From: Sphingobacteriia bacterium
GTDB lineage: Bacteria; Pseudomonadota; Alphaproteobacteria; Rickettsiales; 33-17
Direction: 5' to 3'
DNA length: 64,000 bases
NCBI GenBank assembly: GCA_017304685.1
Contig: JAFKLR010000003.1
Coordinates: forward strand, 372,001-436,000
Numbering within the stretch: position 1 is the first letter of the stretch; the number at the start of each line of letters is the position of its first letter. Position numbers and translations under genes: made by a program. The notes under the pieces are model-generated. The model was given only the letters and a program-made list of their open reading frames with translations. It was not told the DNA's origin and did not search any database. Below, in pieces: positions 9,856-19,700 of this stretch.

Positions 9856-10791
9856 ATGGTTAAAAATTTTGTTGATGAGTTAATTTCAGACAAAGTTATT
9901 GCAGCTTTTAACAATAATAAAGATAATTATGCAGGTTTCATAAATGAAATTAATAAAATAAAAAGAAAAGAAGCTTTAAAATATCACCCCGATAGAAATC
10001 TCGGTGTAGAAGGAATTGGTGATAAGTTTAAAATTTCTACTGCTGTATTTGATGTAATAACTAACATGAAAGAAGAAGAATTGAATAAATTTTCAACTTC
10101 AACAAGTTTTGTTAACCATATAAAAGATGCTGCAATAAAAAGCAAAGACCTTGATGAAAACCAACAGAAAATATTGTTTGGAAGTGAATATACGGAAATA
10201 AAGTTTAACAAACCACTTACACAAACAGTAAATTCAGCAATAGAAGAATTTATTACTAAAGACCTTTCAAAACATGTGAAAAAAGAGCTTATGAATAAGT
10301 ATAAACTTGATAATTTAAAAGATGTTGTAAATGTTTTAAAACAAGAGTTTATTAGTGAAAATAAGCAGGAAGTTAATAATTATAAATCACTTGCAAAAGT
10401 TCAACTGGAAAAAAATGATAATCCAGTAAATTTTGAGAAAGTTAAAGAAGAGTTAAAAAAATCCTTAAAAACAGTGTATGAAAAGAATAAGAGTGAATTC
10501 TATAATAAAATGGATATCAAAGTTAAAGAAGGAAATAAGTCTTTAAATAAAACCTTTAAGGAATTTAAGAATTTCTTTAAAGACTTATTTAGTGAATTAA
10601 AGAAGGTCTTTGGTAAAAAAAGAAGTCATAATAAAACTACTAATAAAGAATATGATGATCTTACGAAAGGTGTAGGAACGGGTTTAGCTAAAATTGAAGC
10701 TAAAGCTCATGATTCTAAGGACAAAAATGAAAATAAAGAACTAGGTATTGTAAGCTTTAGTAAACCTGAAAAGGGCGGTAGAACATTTTAA
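9856..10791 (+). CDS. J-domain-like protein of unknown function
   Basis: This is a protein of 311 residues. The N-terminal 75 residues resemble a J domain: the segment RKEALKYHPDRN contains the His-Pro-Asp motif at 44-46, which activates Hsp70 ATPase in true J proteins, preceded and followed by helices. There is no Gly/Phe-rich region, zinc centre or DnaJ C-terminal domain. The rest is Lys/Glu-rich helix, probably coiled coil, with repeated FKEFKNFFKDLF-type amphipathic segments near 235-255. It ends in a charged tail. It is not DnaJ itself. It could recruit the bacterial DnaK or, if exported, a host Hsp70. The latter is speculation. An AAGGG sequence lies upstream of the ATG. Confidence 0.6.
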   Translation: MVKNFVDELISDKVIAAFNNNKDNYAGFINEINKIKRKEALKYHPDRNLGVEGIGDKFKISTAVFDVITNMKEEELNKFSTSTSFVNHIKDAAIKSKDLDENQQKILFGSEYTEIKFNKPLTQTVNSAIEEFITKDLSKHVKKELMNKYKLDNLKDVVNVLKQEFISENKQEVNNYKSLAKVQLEKNDNPVNFEKVKEELKKSLKTVYEKNKSEFYNKMDIKVKEGNKSLNKTFKEFKNFFKDLFSELKKVFGKKRSHNKTTNKEYDDLTKGVGTGLAKIEAKAHDSKDKNENKELGIVSFSKPEKGGRTF

Positions 10792-10834
10792 AGCTAACAA
10801 TAAGGCTTTTAGGTAAAATTTAATTTGTTTTTTT

Positions 10835-10870
10835 AAAAAGGTAAGTATGTTTGTATACCTACCTTTCTTA
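10835..10870. terminator. Bidirectional terminator between J-domain gene and brnQ
   Basis: Hairpin AAAGGTAAGTATG / TATACCTACCTTT with one mismatch and one wobble. The minus-strand reading is followed by TTTTTAA, which suits brnQ. It lies between convergent genes. Confidence 0.65.
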
Positions 10871-10872
10871 TA

Positions 10873-12006
10873 TTAAAAATAATTCTTTAAAACAATCAAT
10901 CCAATAGTACCGTAAAAGGCTACAATTTTTAATGCTTTATATTTTTGAGTCGCAATTGAAAGAATTGTAAGCGCTATTAATCCTGGATATGTAACCTCAA
11001 GTACAGGGCTTAAAAAGGATGAAATCCCTTTAAAATCAAATAGTGAAGCAAAGAATGATGCTCCTGTTGTTAAACATAAAACTATTGGAAATTTATTGTC
11101 ATTTAATTTAAATAATTTTGTTAAGTATCTTGCGTATATATTATTAAGTGCAACTGCTGTTGTAAGGCATGATAATAATATAATTATGCTTATTATTACC
11201 ACTGCTTTTTCACCTAATAAATGAAAGGAAATGCTAGGTAAAATAAGTTCAGGGGTAACATCTGCCACAATAGTTTTATAATGTGCTCCTAAATATACAA
11301 AACCTAAATAAACAAAAGAAAGTAAGCTTGCCCCAATCAAACTTGATTTTAAAGCAAGCTTGATTATTCCACTTTCTGGATTATGAGTTGATTGAATTTG
11401 CTTAAACATTACTGACGAAAAGAAGAATGCTGCCAATAAGTCCATTGTTTCATAACCTTGGAAGAAACCGGTTAAAAAACTTTCTGGTTTATTAGTCACT
11501 ATAGCGGTAATTTGTGGTGCTTTAATAATGCCATATATTATTAAAAAAATTAAAAAAGAAAGAAGAATAGGGGTTAACCACTTACCCAATATTGAAATCA
11601 TTAGTTTGTCTTTAAGGCAAATTAGGTAGCATAATATACAATATAATAAACTAAAGCTAGAGAGCTCAATTTGTGGCCATAAATATTCTATACCACCATG
11701 AGCGACAGTTATGCAACGTGGAACAACGCCAAATGAACCTAGTAAGGATAAAGTAAAAAGTGGAAGAAAGATTTTAGTAAACTTCCCGCCTTCAGCAAAG
11801 AATGAATTATAACTTCCATTATGTAGTTTTATAACAAATAAGCCTAAAAAAGGAAGAGTTATTCCAGTAATAAAAAGTCCTAAAAAGCCCAAAAGCCAGT
11901 TCTGCCCCGTATCGATTCCGATCTTTAATGGGAAAACTAAGTTTCCAGATCCAAAAAACATGGAAAACATGGAAAATCCATAGATTAATATATCACGTTT
12001 TTTCAT
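10873..12006 (-). CDS. brnQ: Branched-chain amino acid transporter, BrnQ (LIVCS) family
   Basis: BrnQ carriers are inner-membrane symporters that import Leu, Ile and Val. The protein is a string of hydrophobic helices with the family N-terminal signature (FSMFFGSGNLVFPL) and internal features such as the PESFLTGFFQGYETMDLLAA segment characteristic of LIVCS carriers. The start at 12006 (MKKRDIL) is preferred because AAAGGAA lies 7 bases upstream. A longer form begins at 12033. At 377 residues it is somewhat shorter than typical members (about 430), mainly in the loops. Import of host amino acids fits an intracellular lifestyle. It is a single-gene unit. Confidence 0.85.
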   Translation of the reverse strand: MKKRDILIYGFSMFSMFFGSGNLVFPLKIGIDTGQNWLLGFLGLFITGITLPFLGLFVIKLHNGSYNSFFAEGGKFTKIFLPLFTLSLLGSFGVVPRCITVAHGGIEYLWPQIELSSFSLLYCILCYLICLKDKLMISILGKWLTPILLSFLIFLIIYGIIKAPQITAIVTNKPESFLTGFFQGYETMDLLAAFFFSSVMFKQIQSTHNPESGIIKLALKSSLIGASLLSFVYLGFVYLGAHYKTIVADVTPELILPSISFHLLGEKAVVIISIIILLSCLTTAVALNNIYARYLTKLFKLNDNKFPIVLCLTTGASFFASLFDFKGISSFLSPVLEVTYPGLIALTILSIATQKYKALKIVAFYGTIGLIVLKNYF

Positions 12007-12442
12007 AAAAAAAGTTCCTTTAAATTTGTTCAATTAATAATAGGGAAATGTAAATAAGATCAATATAAATTTATGCGGCGCATCCGCCGACAATTGTAAT
12101 GACCTGTGAAATATGAGAAATGTAAAAAATGGATAAGCTTAAAGGGTTTTTAGCTTTTTTAGTATTTTTAAATGTAAAAAAATACTTTTCCATAAATTAT
12201 AAAGAAAGTTATTAAATATTTGTTAAGTATATCTCCTTAAAAATAAGAAGCAAGAAAGAAAAAGAAAAGGGTTTAATTTCTGGTTAAATATTTTGTTGTA
12301 AAGATAGTGAAATTAGGCTTAAGTCTTTGTTTTTTTAGCAAAAATTTATATAATCTCAGTTTACAAACGTTTAAATAATTATATAATTTTATAAAGCAGC
12401 CATGTCAAAGCAGCCGCACTTAAATTTAAGCAGGAAAATGAA
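12007..12442. other. Intergenic region of 436 bases with GC-rich hairpin, direct repeat and promoter
   Basis: No gene is seen. The region holds a small GC-rich hairpin (CGGCG 12076-12080 / CGCCG 12085-12089) that stands out in AT-rich surroundings, a candidate sigma-70 promoter at 12327-12354, and a direct repeat of AAAGCAGCC (12393-12401 and 12407-12415) in the leader of the next gene. Confidence 0.5.
12327..12354 (+). promoter_or_regulatory. Candidate sigma-70 promoter for the small secreted protein
   Basis: TTGTTT (12327-12332) and TATAAT (12349-12354) are separated by 16 bases. The expected start near 12361 gives a leader of about 80 bases with the AAAGCAGCC direct repeat. Confidence 0.55.
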
Positions 12443-12727
12443 ATGAAAAACAAATTTCTACTTTTAGCGTTATTAATGACTACTTTTTCAAGTAATGCTA
12501 TAGCTGAAGAGACAATGACAACTACCACAACCAAAGAAGGTAATAAAATTATTACTACTACTACCGATGAAAAGGGTAACACAATTAGATGTGAAATTAA
12601 TGAGGAAGATGGTGGGTCTCAAACAATGAGCTGTACTTCTAAAGATGGAACTATGAATGCAACAATTGCACCAGACGGAACAGTTACTTCTACAAACACA
12701 ACAGTTGATACAACAAATGAAGAGTAA
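12443..12727 (+). CDS. Small predicted secreted threonine-rich protein
   Basis: This is a protein of 94 residues. Residues 1-22 form a classical signal peptide (KNKFLLLALLMTTFSSNAIA, cleavage expected before EE). The mature part is acidic, rich in Thr and Gly, and contains repeated two-stranded motifs (TTTTKEGNKIITTTTDEKGN, DGTMNATIAPDGTV) that suggest short beta hairpins. Two cysteines (in IRCEI and MSCTS) could form a disulfide. AGGAAA precedes the ATG. It has its own promoter and terminator. I do not recognise the family. A periplasmic or outer-surface location is inferred from the signal peptide. Confidence 0.75.
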   Translation: MKNKFLLLALLMTTFSSNAIAEETMTTTTTKEGNKIITTTTDEKGNTIRCEINEEDGGSQTMSCTSKDGTMNATIAPDGTVTSTNTTVDTTNEE

Positions 12728-12745
12728 TTAAAATACTCTTCATTT
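12716..12745. terminator. Bidirectional terminator overlapping a stop codon
   Basis: A perfect 11-base stem AATGAAGAGTA / TACTCTTCATT flanks a 7-base loop. The left arm includes the last codons of the secreted protein gene. The convergent LRR gene ends at 12752. Confidence 0.8.
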
Positions 12746-12751
12746 CACACT

Positions 12752-14104
12752 TTATTTTTTTTGAATGTGATCACTTTTGTATTTTTCTTTTATCTCTTTA
12801 AACCTTTCTCTGTAAGTTTTTGCTTTTGATTTTTCTGCATTGTTATTATTTAATTCAATAATTTTACTTTGTTTAGCGGGTTCTTTAAATTCTTTTGCAA
12901 ATTTAGCTATTTCATTTAAAGTTTCTTTAGAAATACTTGGGTCTATTTCTTTCAAAATTTCTTTAATAATGTCTTCAGGTAAACCACCCAAGTTAAATGA
13001 AGAAGTCTTATTAGTTACAAAGGATGCAAGATAACCAATAACAGATTTTAGCATGGCTATTATACCTTTATTTTCTTCTTTAGAAACCGGTGCTGGACCA
13101 TAAACTTTATCGTGCTGCAAATAATACATTCTTAAAACATTCAACATTGAGAGTAGTGGGGCATATAAATTTTGGTTTGTTATCCTTTCAATAGCAGATA
13201 AATTTCTCTCAGATATATGCTTGTGATTTTGTATATTAAAATCTATTTTATTTACTGTTTTATTTTTTGATAAGCAATTTAAAAGCCCTTCCGCTGCTGC
13301 ATTATTTCTGAGAAGTACACCTGGGGCAATAATAAGTTTTACATTACATTTAGGATTTTTTAAAAAACTGAAAAAATTCTCTGTGCTTTTTTTTGTATCA
13401 AAATAATTTGAAGTTAACTCGAGAGTTTCTAGAGTGGAATTTTTTGCGAGGGCTATTGAAATAGGATTTGCTTCATTTGGATGTATATCATAGGCCGAAA
13501 TATATTTAATTGATTTATTAGATTCTATAATTTCTGCAATTTGTAATGATTCAAAATTAGATGAACGTATATCAAGTTTGGTAATACTTGTGTTTTTCTT
13601 TAAAGCTTCCTTAAGTAATTTTGAATTTTTAGAAGACATTCGGCAGTAGTTAAGCGTTAGCGTTTTTAGCTTACAATCAGGTGAAGCTATAGCCTTAGCA
13701 AAATTTTCTAACTTCACATTATAATCTTGAAAATCAAGATTTGGTAAATTCAATATTTCAATTGAGTGTTGATATTTAAAAAACATTTCTGCTAAGAGTA
13801 TTGAGGGAGCTATATTATCACTTTTAACAGTAGGAATGTCTAAGATTTTAATATTCGGACACTCGCTTAAAGTTAAAAATATTTTTTCAAATTCTTGTTT
13901 ATTCAGTGTATGAAATGCTTCCTGATCATTAAAATCTTTAAATTGTAATCCAGTTATTTTAGAATTAGCTTTTATTCTGGACATAACTGTTGAAAGTAAT
14001 GGTTCTTTAAACCATGGAAGTCTTATTACTCCGTTTAAACCGTCAATTTCGTCAAGTTGTTGAGTATGTGGGTTATATGTCGTTACTTGATTTTGATCTA
14101 ACAT
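12752..14104 (-). CDS. Leucine-rich-repeat protein with C-terminal F-box-like motif
   Basis: This is a protein of 450 residues. Irregular RNI-like LRRs run from about residue 75 to 290 (IKILDIPTV, IEILNLPNLDF, LKTLTLNYCRM, ITKLDIRSSNF, LETLELTSNYF). After a helical spacer with a hydrophobic patch (about 350-365), residues near 372-392 read GGLPEDIIKEILKEIDP. That fits the core of an F-box (LPxExxxxIL). The tail is Lys/Glu-rich. F-box plus LRR is the architecture of eukaryotic SCF ubiquitin-ligase receptors, and some intracellular bacteria export such mimics. Here the motif follows the LRRs rather than preceding them and is short, so this is inference. No signal peptide is seen. Confidence 0.75.
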   Translation of the reverse strand: MLDQNQVTTYNPHTQQLDEIDGLNGVIRLPWFKEPLLSTVMSRIKANSKITGLQFKDFNDQEAFHTLNKQEFEKIFLTLSECPNIKILDIPTVKSDNIAPSILLAEMFFKYQHSIEILNLPNLDFQDYNVKLENFAKAIASPDCKLKTLTLNYCRMSSKNSKLLKEALKKNTSITKLDIRSSNFESLQIAEIIESNKSIKYISAYDIHPNEANPISIALAKNSTLETLELTSNYFDTKKSTENFFSFLKNPKCNVKLIIAPGVLLRNNAAAEGLLNCLSKNKTVNKIDFNIQNHKHISERNLSAIERITNQNLYAPLLSMLNVLRMYYLQHDKVYGPAPVSKEENKGIIAMLKSVIGYLASFVTNKTSSFNLGGLPEDIIKEILKEIDPSISKETLNEIAKFAKEFKEPAKQSKIIELNNNNAEKSKAKTYRERFKEIKEKYKSDHIQKK

Positions 14105-14262
14105 AATAATTAGCCTATATTTACCTAATATAAATTAATTATACATTAGTAAAGTAATTATTGCAAATGTGTATACAAACTAACAGTTTATAATGAGTTA
14201 TTAATGTAATTTTAATAAAAGTAGTTATAAAACAATAGGATAAATAATTTTATTAAAATTAT

Positions 14263-15231
14263 TTATTTACGAGCTATAACCGTTGGGAACATGCATTGAG
14301 AGTCATAAATAATCTCTTCAATTATAAATCCTACGACTTCTAATTGTTCACGGTTTTTCTTTTCACTTCTAAAGTTTTGCCATTTTGTTTCGATTATCTC
14401 AGCTAATAATGTTTTTTGCTTTACTAAATCATCCATATTAAAATTACGCCATGGAGAATTTGAATCAAGCTGAGGGGGTGGAGTTAAGAAACTCATAACA
14501 AAATGCCCACCAGGTTTTAAGGAATTATAAATTTCCGCATATTTTCTTATAATTTTATTATCATCCGATTCGTAAATATTTAGGCCATTACTAGTTACTA
14601 CATCAAATTTATTATAAATATTTAGGTTCCAAACATCTTTATTTAAGAAATATATGTTTAAATTATTAAGTGAGTAATTTTTAATATTATCTTTTGCATA
14701 TTTTATTGATTCATCATCTAAATCAATTCCAAATAGACTTATATTTTGAACGTTTGAGTAATTTAGCCCAAATAAATCGTCCATAAGTCCACAAGGGATT
14801 GATGCAAGTAACATATTTGATTTTAATAAAGCTTGAAGCGCTTTCCTGAAATTATAAAATCTTTCACGAGTAGCAAGCACAACCGGTGCTTTATTTAATA
14901 ACCAATTTTCTAATTCATTTGAAGATTTTGTTTTATTTAATATGGCATAAGATGTCCAATAACCATTTAAACCTTGATTTTGTAAAAGAAATTTACCAAA
15001 CTCAAAGCTTGCAAGTTCATCAACTAGCATAAAAGCTTCTTCTTTACTTATACTTAATTTTGGTTTTTCTTCGATTCTAGCTTTAACTTTTTTAATAACG
15101 CTTTCATCAAATTTTTTAGTTTGATGTGAAATCAGAGGTGATTTTATACTGGTAAAAACATCATTACTAGCAATTGTATTGCTTGAATATCTATAAGTTG
15201 TCGACATTTGTTTGTTATAAAGCTGCACCAT
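14263..15231 (-). CDS. Class I SAM-dependent methyltransferase, substrate unknown
   Basis: This is a protein of 322 residues. The C-terminal two thirds has the Rossmann-like methyltransferase fold: a motif I region (SIPCGLMDDLFGL, about residue 145, unusual in lacking a GxGxG run), the acidic end of strand 2 (FGIDLDDESI), motif IV (FDVVTSNGLNIYE) and the post-motif strand (LKPGGHFVMSFLTP). The N-terminal 100 residues are helical. The start at 15231 is supported by AGGGG five bases upstream. It stands alone between accessory genes, so the target may be a small molecule or a protein. The divergent motif I leaves open whether it is active. Confidence 0.7.
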   Translation of the reverse strand: MVQLYNKQMSTTYRYSSNTIASNDVFTSIKSPLISHQTKKFDESVIKKVKARIEEKPKLSISKEEAFMLVDELASFEFGKFLLQNQGLNGYWTSYAILNKTKSSNELENWLLNKAPVVLATRERFYNFRKALQALLKSNMLLASIPCGLMDDLFGLNYSNVQNISLFGIDLDDESIKYAKDNIKNYSLNNLNIYFLNKDVWNLNIYNKFDVVTSNGLNIYESDDNKIIRKYAEIYNSLKPGGHFVMSFLTPPPQLDSNSPWRNFNMDDLVKQKTLLAEIIETKWQNFRSEKKNREQLEVVGFIIEEIIYDSQCMFPTVIARK

Positions 15232-15359
15232 AAAACCCCTGTAATACTCTGGCGTTTGTTGATTAAAAATATTGGTATAAAATTAATAGTAGCAAACTAA
15301 TTTAAACTTGCACTTATTATTTTCAATTTAATTCAATTAATTTTTTGGTGTTATTAATT

Positions 15360-15968
15360 TTATAAATTATGCCTATTAAACTGAGAATAGCCTAAGGTAA
15401 AATAAACATTGAATATGGGGCCTTTTTCTGTTTTAGGTTTAAATATTTCTCTAAAACTTTTAATATTTTTTTCTTCAGTGAAATCATTTTCAAAAAATGG
15501 GCTTTCTTTTAATTGAGAAAATATTTCATTAACTGATTGAATTATTTGTTTGTCATTAAATAATATTATAAAAGGATTATAGTCAGCATAGCTTTTGCTT
15601 ACTGAATTAAACTTTTTTTCAATATTTTTTTCATCAATTTCTAATTCATTTAAGCTTATTTTCAAATGACATGCGTAGTGTTTAATTCTATTAATAATAT
15701 TTTTAAAGAGAAAGTGAGAAATTTCAAAAGTATTTAAATTCTTCTCTCCTAACTTTCTTAATGTTTTGAGGTAATAGTTTGGGCACCAGGTAATTAATGA
15801 AACTAGAGAATATTTATTGTATTTAGAAAAATCGGTATTAAGTAAGCTTTCAATAATTTCAGTAGCCTCATTTTTTAAGGTGTTTTGGCTAAGATTTTCC
15901 TCATTTAATTTAATTGATAAACATATTAAACTTTGTAGGAAAATCTGTTGTTTTGGTGTTAAACTCAT
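15360..15968 (-). CDS. Hypothetical protein, paralogue of the divergent neighbour
   Basis: The start is placed at the ATG at 15968. A longer form to 16031 would need a TTG codon. The product is about 202 residues, helical, rich in Lys and Asn, with no membrane segment. It shares a layout with the product of the head-to-head gene at 16129: a segment YNKYSLVSLITWCPNYYL here matches YNPYSVIIMLLVDPSII there. Both then have a long helix and end with an EIF..L..S...F region and a beta-like strand (FNVYFTLGYSQ against YEVYMTFTYQR). Identity is low, so this is an old duplication. I do not recognise the family. Confidence 0.65.
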   Translation of the reverse strand: MSLTPKQQIFLQSLICLSIKLNEENLSQNTLKNEATEIIESLLNTDFSKYNKYSLVSLITWCPNYYLKTLRKLGEKNLNTFEISHFLFKNIINRIKHYACHLKISLNELEIDEKNIEKKFNSVSKSYADYNPFIILFNDKQIIQSVNEIFSQLKESPFFENDFTEEKNIKSFREIFKPKTEKGPIFNVYFTLGYSQFNRHNL

Positions 15969-16128
15969 TGTAAGGTTATATTCTATTAATTGAAAAATGA
16001 AGATATTAAAATAGTTTATATATTTAATCAACCAGCACTGCCATCATTAAGCTCATTATTTAACTAGATTTATATCAATCAATAAGAAAATTACATTTTA
16101 AATTATATAAGACTTAGGATTTAAAAAT

Positions 16129-16755
16129 ATGATAAATAAAAATTTAAATGAAGAACAAATTAAATATATCGAGGAAGAAATAGAAAAAGAATTGGCTAGT
16201 AAAGGTTTTAATTTAATAAAAGATATTGAATACGTAAAAGAGAATATAAACACGCTTTATGATTTACTTGTAAGTAATAATTTGTTATGTAGCCGTTATA
16301 ATCCATACTCAGTAATTATTATGTTACTTGTTGACCCAAGTATAATAGGCGAAAATATTTATAAAAAAGGTAATTTCGAGGATGTAACAATTGGAGAAGT
16401 AAGAGAGGTAATAATTAATTATCTTGATACTAAAGTTATTAGCTTATTAAATTCTTTTAAAACACCTGATAACAATGTTAAGTGGAATCTATCAGCCATT
16501 AGAGAAAAAATTAGTCCCCTTGCAGATAGTGATTACTTACTAAGAGAAAATTCAGTTTATAGTTTAGAACAGATTAAAGAGACATTTAAAGGTCAACATA
16601 CTGTTCAAGCAAAGGTTTCTTATGAAGTTTATATGACCTTTACATATCAAAGACCGCCATCACCAACAATTAAAAGCCGTAGAGGCAGTATTGATGAAGA
16701 GAGGAAAAGTAATATTAGTCCTTCAAAAGAAGGAAACAATATTACTCTCGATTAA
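16129..16755 (+). CDS. Hypothetical protein, paralogue of the gene at 15360
   Basis: This is a protein of 208 residues. The N-terminal part is Glu/Lys-rich helix. The centre (RYNPYSVIIMLLVDPSIIG) is more hydrophobic but short for a membrane span. The C-terminus (about 180-208) is a disordered Ser/Pro/Arg tail (RPPSPTIKSRRGSIDEER). It resembles the minus-strand gene at 15360 in order of segments but has gained this tail. The upstream TTAGGAT serves as ribosome site. Its last 14 bases overlap the end of the convergent tricorn-like protease gene. The family is unknown to me. Confidence 0.65.
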   Translation: MINKNLNEEQIKYIEEEIEKELASKGFNLIKDIEYVKENINTLYDLLVSNNLLCSRYNPYSVIIMLLVDPSIIGENIYKKGNFEDVTIGEVREVIINYLDTKVISLLNSFKTPDNNVKWNLSAIREKISPLADSDYLLRENSVYSLEQIKETFKGQHTVQAKVSYEVYMTFTYQRPPSPTIKSRRGSIDEERKSNISPSKEGNNITLD

Positions 16756-19700
16756 TTTGCTCAGCGTCTTTATTTTCAGCAATAACTTTATACATTTCCT
16801 CAATAGCTTTCTCAAGTTGTGGGTCACGGTTATTTATGTAATCATCAGGTAAAATGTCAACTTCTATATTAGGTTCAACGCCATAATTTTCAATATCCCA
16901 ACCTATTGAATTAAACCAATGTGGAAATTCTGGTTGAGTAGTAACTCCACCATCAACAAGGAATTTATCGATATTAATAGCAATTACACCACCCCAACTA
17001 CGTTTACCAATAACAGGCCCTAAATTAAAGGTTTTAAATGCATTTGCAAAAATATCACCATCTGATGCTGTGTATTCGTTAATTAAAAGTACATAATTGC
17101 CTTTAGAAGAATATGAAGGGAATGGGACTTGGCCAAATAATTTGTGAGTATTAAAGCCAATTCTTTTTCTATTTAATATTGAAATAATTTGCGATGATAC
17201 ATAACCACCTCGATTATTTCTAATATCAATTATTAAACCATCTTTATCAAATTGATTAATGTAACCTTTATAGAATTCACTGAATCCTTCAGCTGTCATA
17301 TCTGGAATATGGATATAACCAATTTTACCATTAGTTTTTTTACTTACATATTCACGTCTTTTCTTAATATAATCTCTGTAATAGATTTCATCTTCATGGT
17401 CTAAAACTGAAACATTTACGAATCTTCTATTTTTGCCATTTCTATAAGCAACTTCTAATAAAACCTTTTTACCATTATCATTATGTAAAAGGGCTTGCTC
17501 AGGAGTGAATTCCTTTGTTAGTTTTTGATTATTGATACTGAATAATAAATCGCCATCTTTAATTTTTACACCAGGGTGCTTAAGTGGTGACCAAGCTTTC
17601 ATATTACCTGGATCTCCACGAACAATAGTTTCAAATCTATAAGCTTTATATTCAGGATCATATTTGAAGTTACAGGCAAATTTCCCTATTTTTTCTTTAG
17701 AGTAATTTACAAAGTCACCACCCCATACATAAGCATGAGAGCTTCTTAATTCACCTTGCATTTCCCATAATACGTCATTTAATTCACTTCGTGTGCTTAC
17801 TTTATCAATTAATGGATAATATTTATCACGAATTTTAAACCAATCTACTGATTTGATACGTGGATTATTAAATTTTTCTCTCAGTAAGCTCCAAGCTTCG
17901 TTATAGATCTTTTTCCACTCATCTTGCAGGGAGATTTTTAAGCTTAAATCAATATTAAGCCATCCGCTTTCTACCCCAGTTTCTTTTGAGGAAAATTGAG
18001 TTTGCTTAGGATTTGAAGTATGTGCAGAAGATATGTATCTAAAATTATTATCTATTCTAATTAAAAATGCTTCGCCATTTCGGGTTAAAATTGCATCGTC
18101 AATTCCTTCTGCAACAGATAGTAATTTGTTTTTTTCAAAATCAAATAAATGTAAAGATTTCTTATTTTCCTCTTTGAAATTTTTGCAGTCAAAGCACATT
18201 ATTTCTGGAGAAGGTTGACTCGATAAAAACCATACACGGTTATTATGAGCGAAAATTTTATTGTAGACTAAATCATTTACAGGGAAGGGAGCAATTCTTC
18301 TATGTGAATTTTTAACGTTAATTATAGCTTGGGTATTATTTTGACTTTCAATAATTTGGTTAAAATTAAAAGAATTAACAAATGGCATAGGCACTTCATG
18401 ATTCATTGTCATCAAATATGGTTTTGAGAACAGTGGAAAAATGATATTTGCATCATGAGCTTCCCTATATGGTACATGATTTTTATCCGATATAAAATAT
18501 ATATAACGTTTATAAGTATCGAAAATAGGATAGAAACTGCTATAATGAGTTTCTGTAAGATCAACACTTTTATTATCTTTTACTGAATAAAGTTTTAATT
18601 TATATCTTGGAAATGAATTGTAATCACCTAAGCTCATTGAAGTAACGGCATAAGTAAAATGTAAATCATCGTTTGACCAACTTATTTCATTAATTACGCT
18701 ACGCTCAGATTTATCAACTTTTACTATTTCGGTATTATTTTTACTATAAGAAACTAAAAATAATTCACCTTCCGAATTTGTTACTGCAATTTTTTTAGCA
18801 TTATAAGCCGGAATAATAGATTTGATTCTACCAAATTTAAATTTATTAAAAGTATAAACTTCTTCAAAATTGCTGGTATCAAATATATGAATACAGTCAG
18901 AATCTGTATGACTAGAAGAGGCTATAATAAATTCACCTTTTTCTGCCCATTCAATAATATTGTAACGATATTTTTCCTTACCAATCCTAATTGTAGTTCC
19001 ATTATAAAAATGTGTAATAACAGGATGGCCTCTAACTATAAAAGCTATTAAATCTTTAGTAGGATGAGGTGAATAATGTTCATAATATTCTTTAAGATTA
19101 ACAAACTTCTCTTCTTTAAGCTTTCTATTAGCTGGAAAATTAATAGTTAATAATTCATTTTTATCATTGGAGATATCATATATATATATTTCACCTGCAA
19201 CTGTATAAACTATATTGTTGCCATCACTTCTAAAATTTCTTGCATAAAAATCTTTGTTATTTGAATGAATTTTAAGATCTTGACCATCTAAATTTAAAGA
19301 ATAAATTTTTCCGACATTTTCATGATCAGAAAGAAAATATACACGTTCTTTAATGATTGTTGGTCGATTTAAATTACTTTCTAATTTTACAAACTCATGA
19401 AATTTTCCGTTACCCTCGCTATCAATCCAAATGTCACCTTTAGCTCCACCGCGGTATGTTTTCCAATAACCAAATTCATTATATTGTGTACGTTGCAAAA
19501 CTTTGGCTTTTCCATTGGTACTATAAAATGTTGCAGGACCTAAAGGTAATTTTTCTATAGTTCTAATATCTGGATGTACACGATAAATATGGTTATAACC
19601 AAAAGGGTTTTTATAAGGAGAAGTGAAATAAATGTAATTTTTTTCATCCCAGTGGATAATTCTCATTCTAGGAACACCAACAAAGGTAATTCTTTGGGCG

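Noticed and set aside
12379..12582. Minus-strand open frame overlapping the small secreted protein
   Set aside because: It covers the signal-peptide region of a better supported plus-strand gene that has a promoter and ribosome site.
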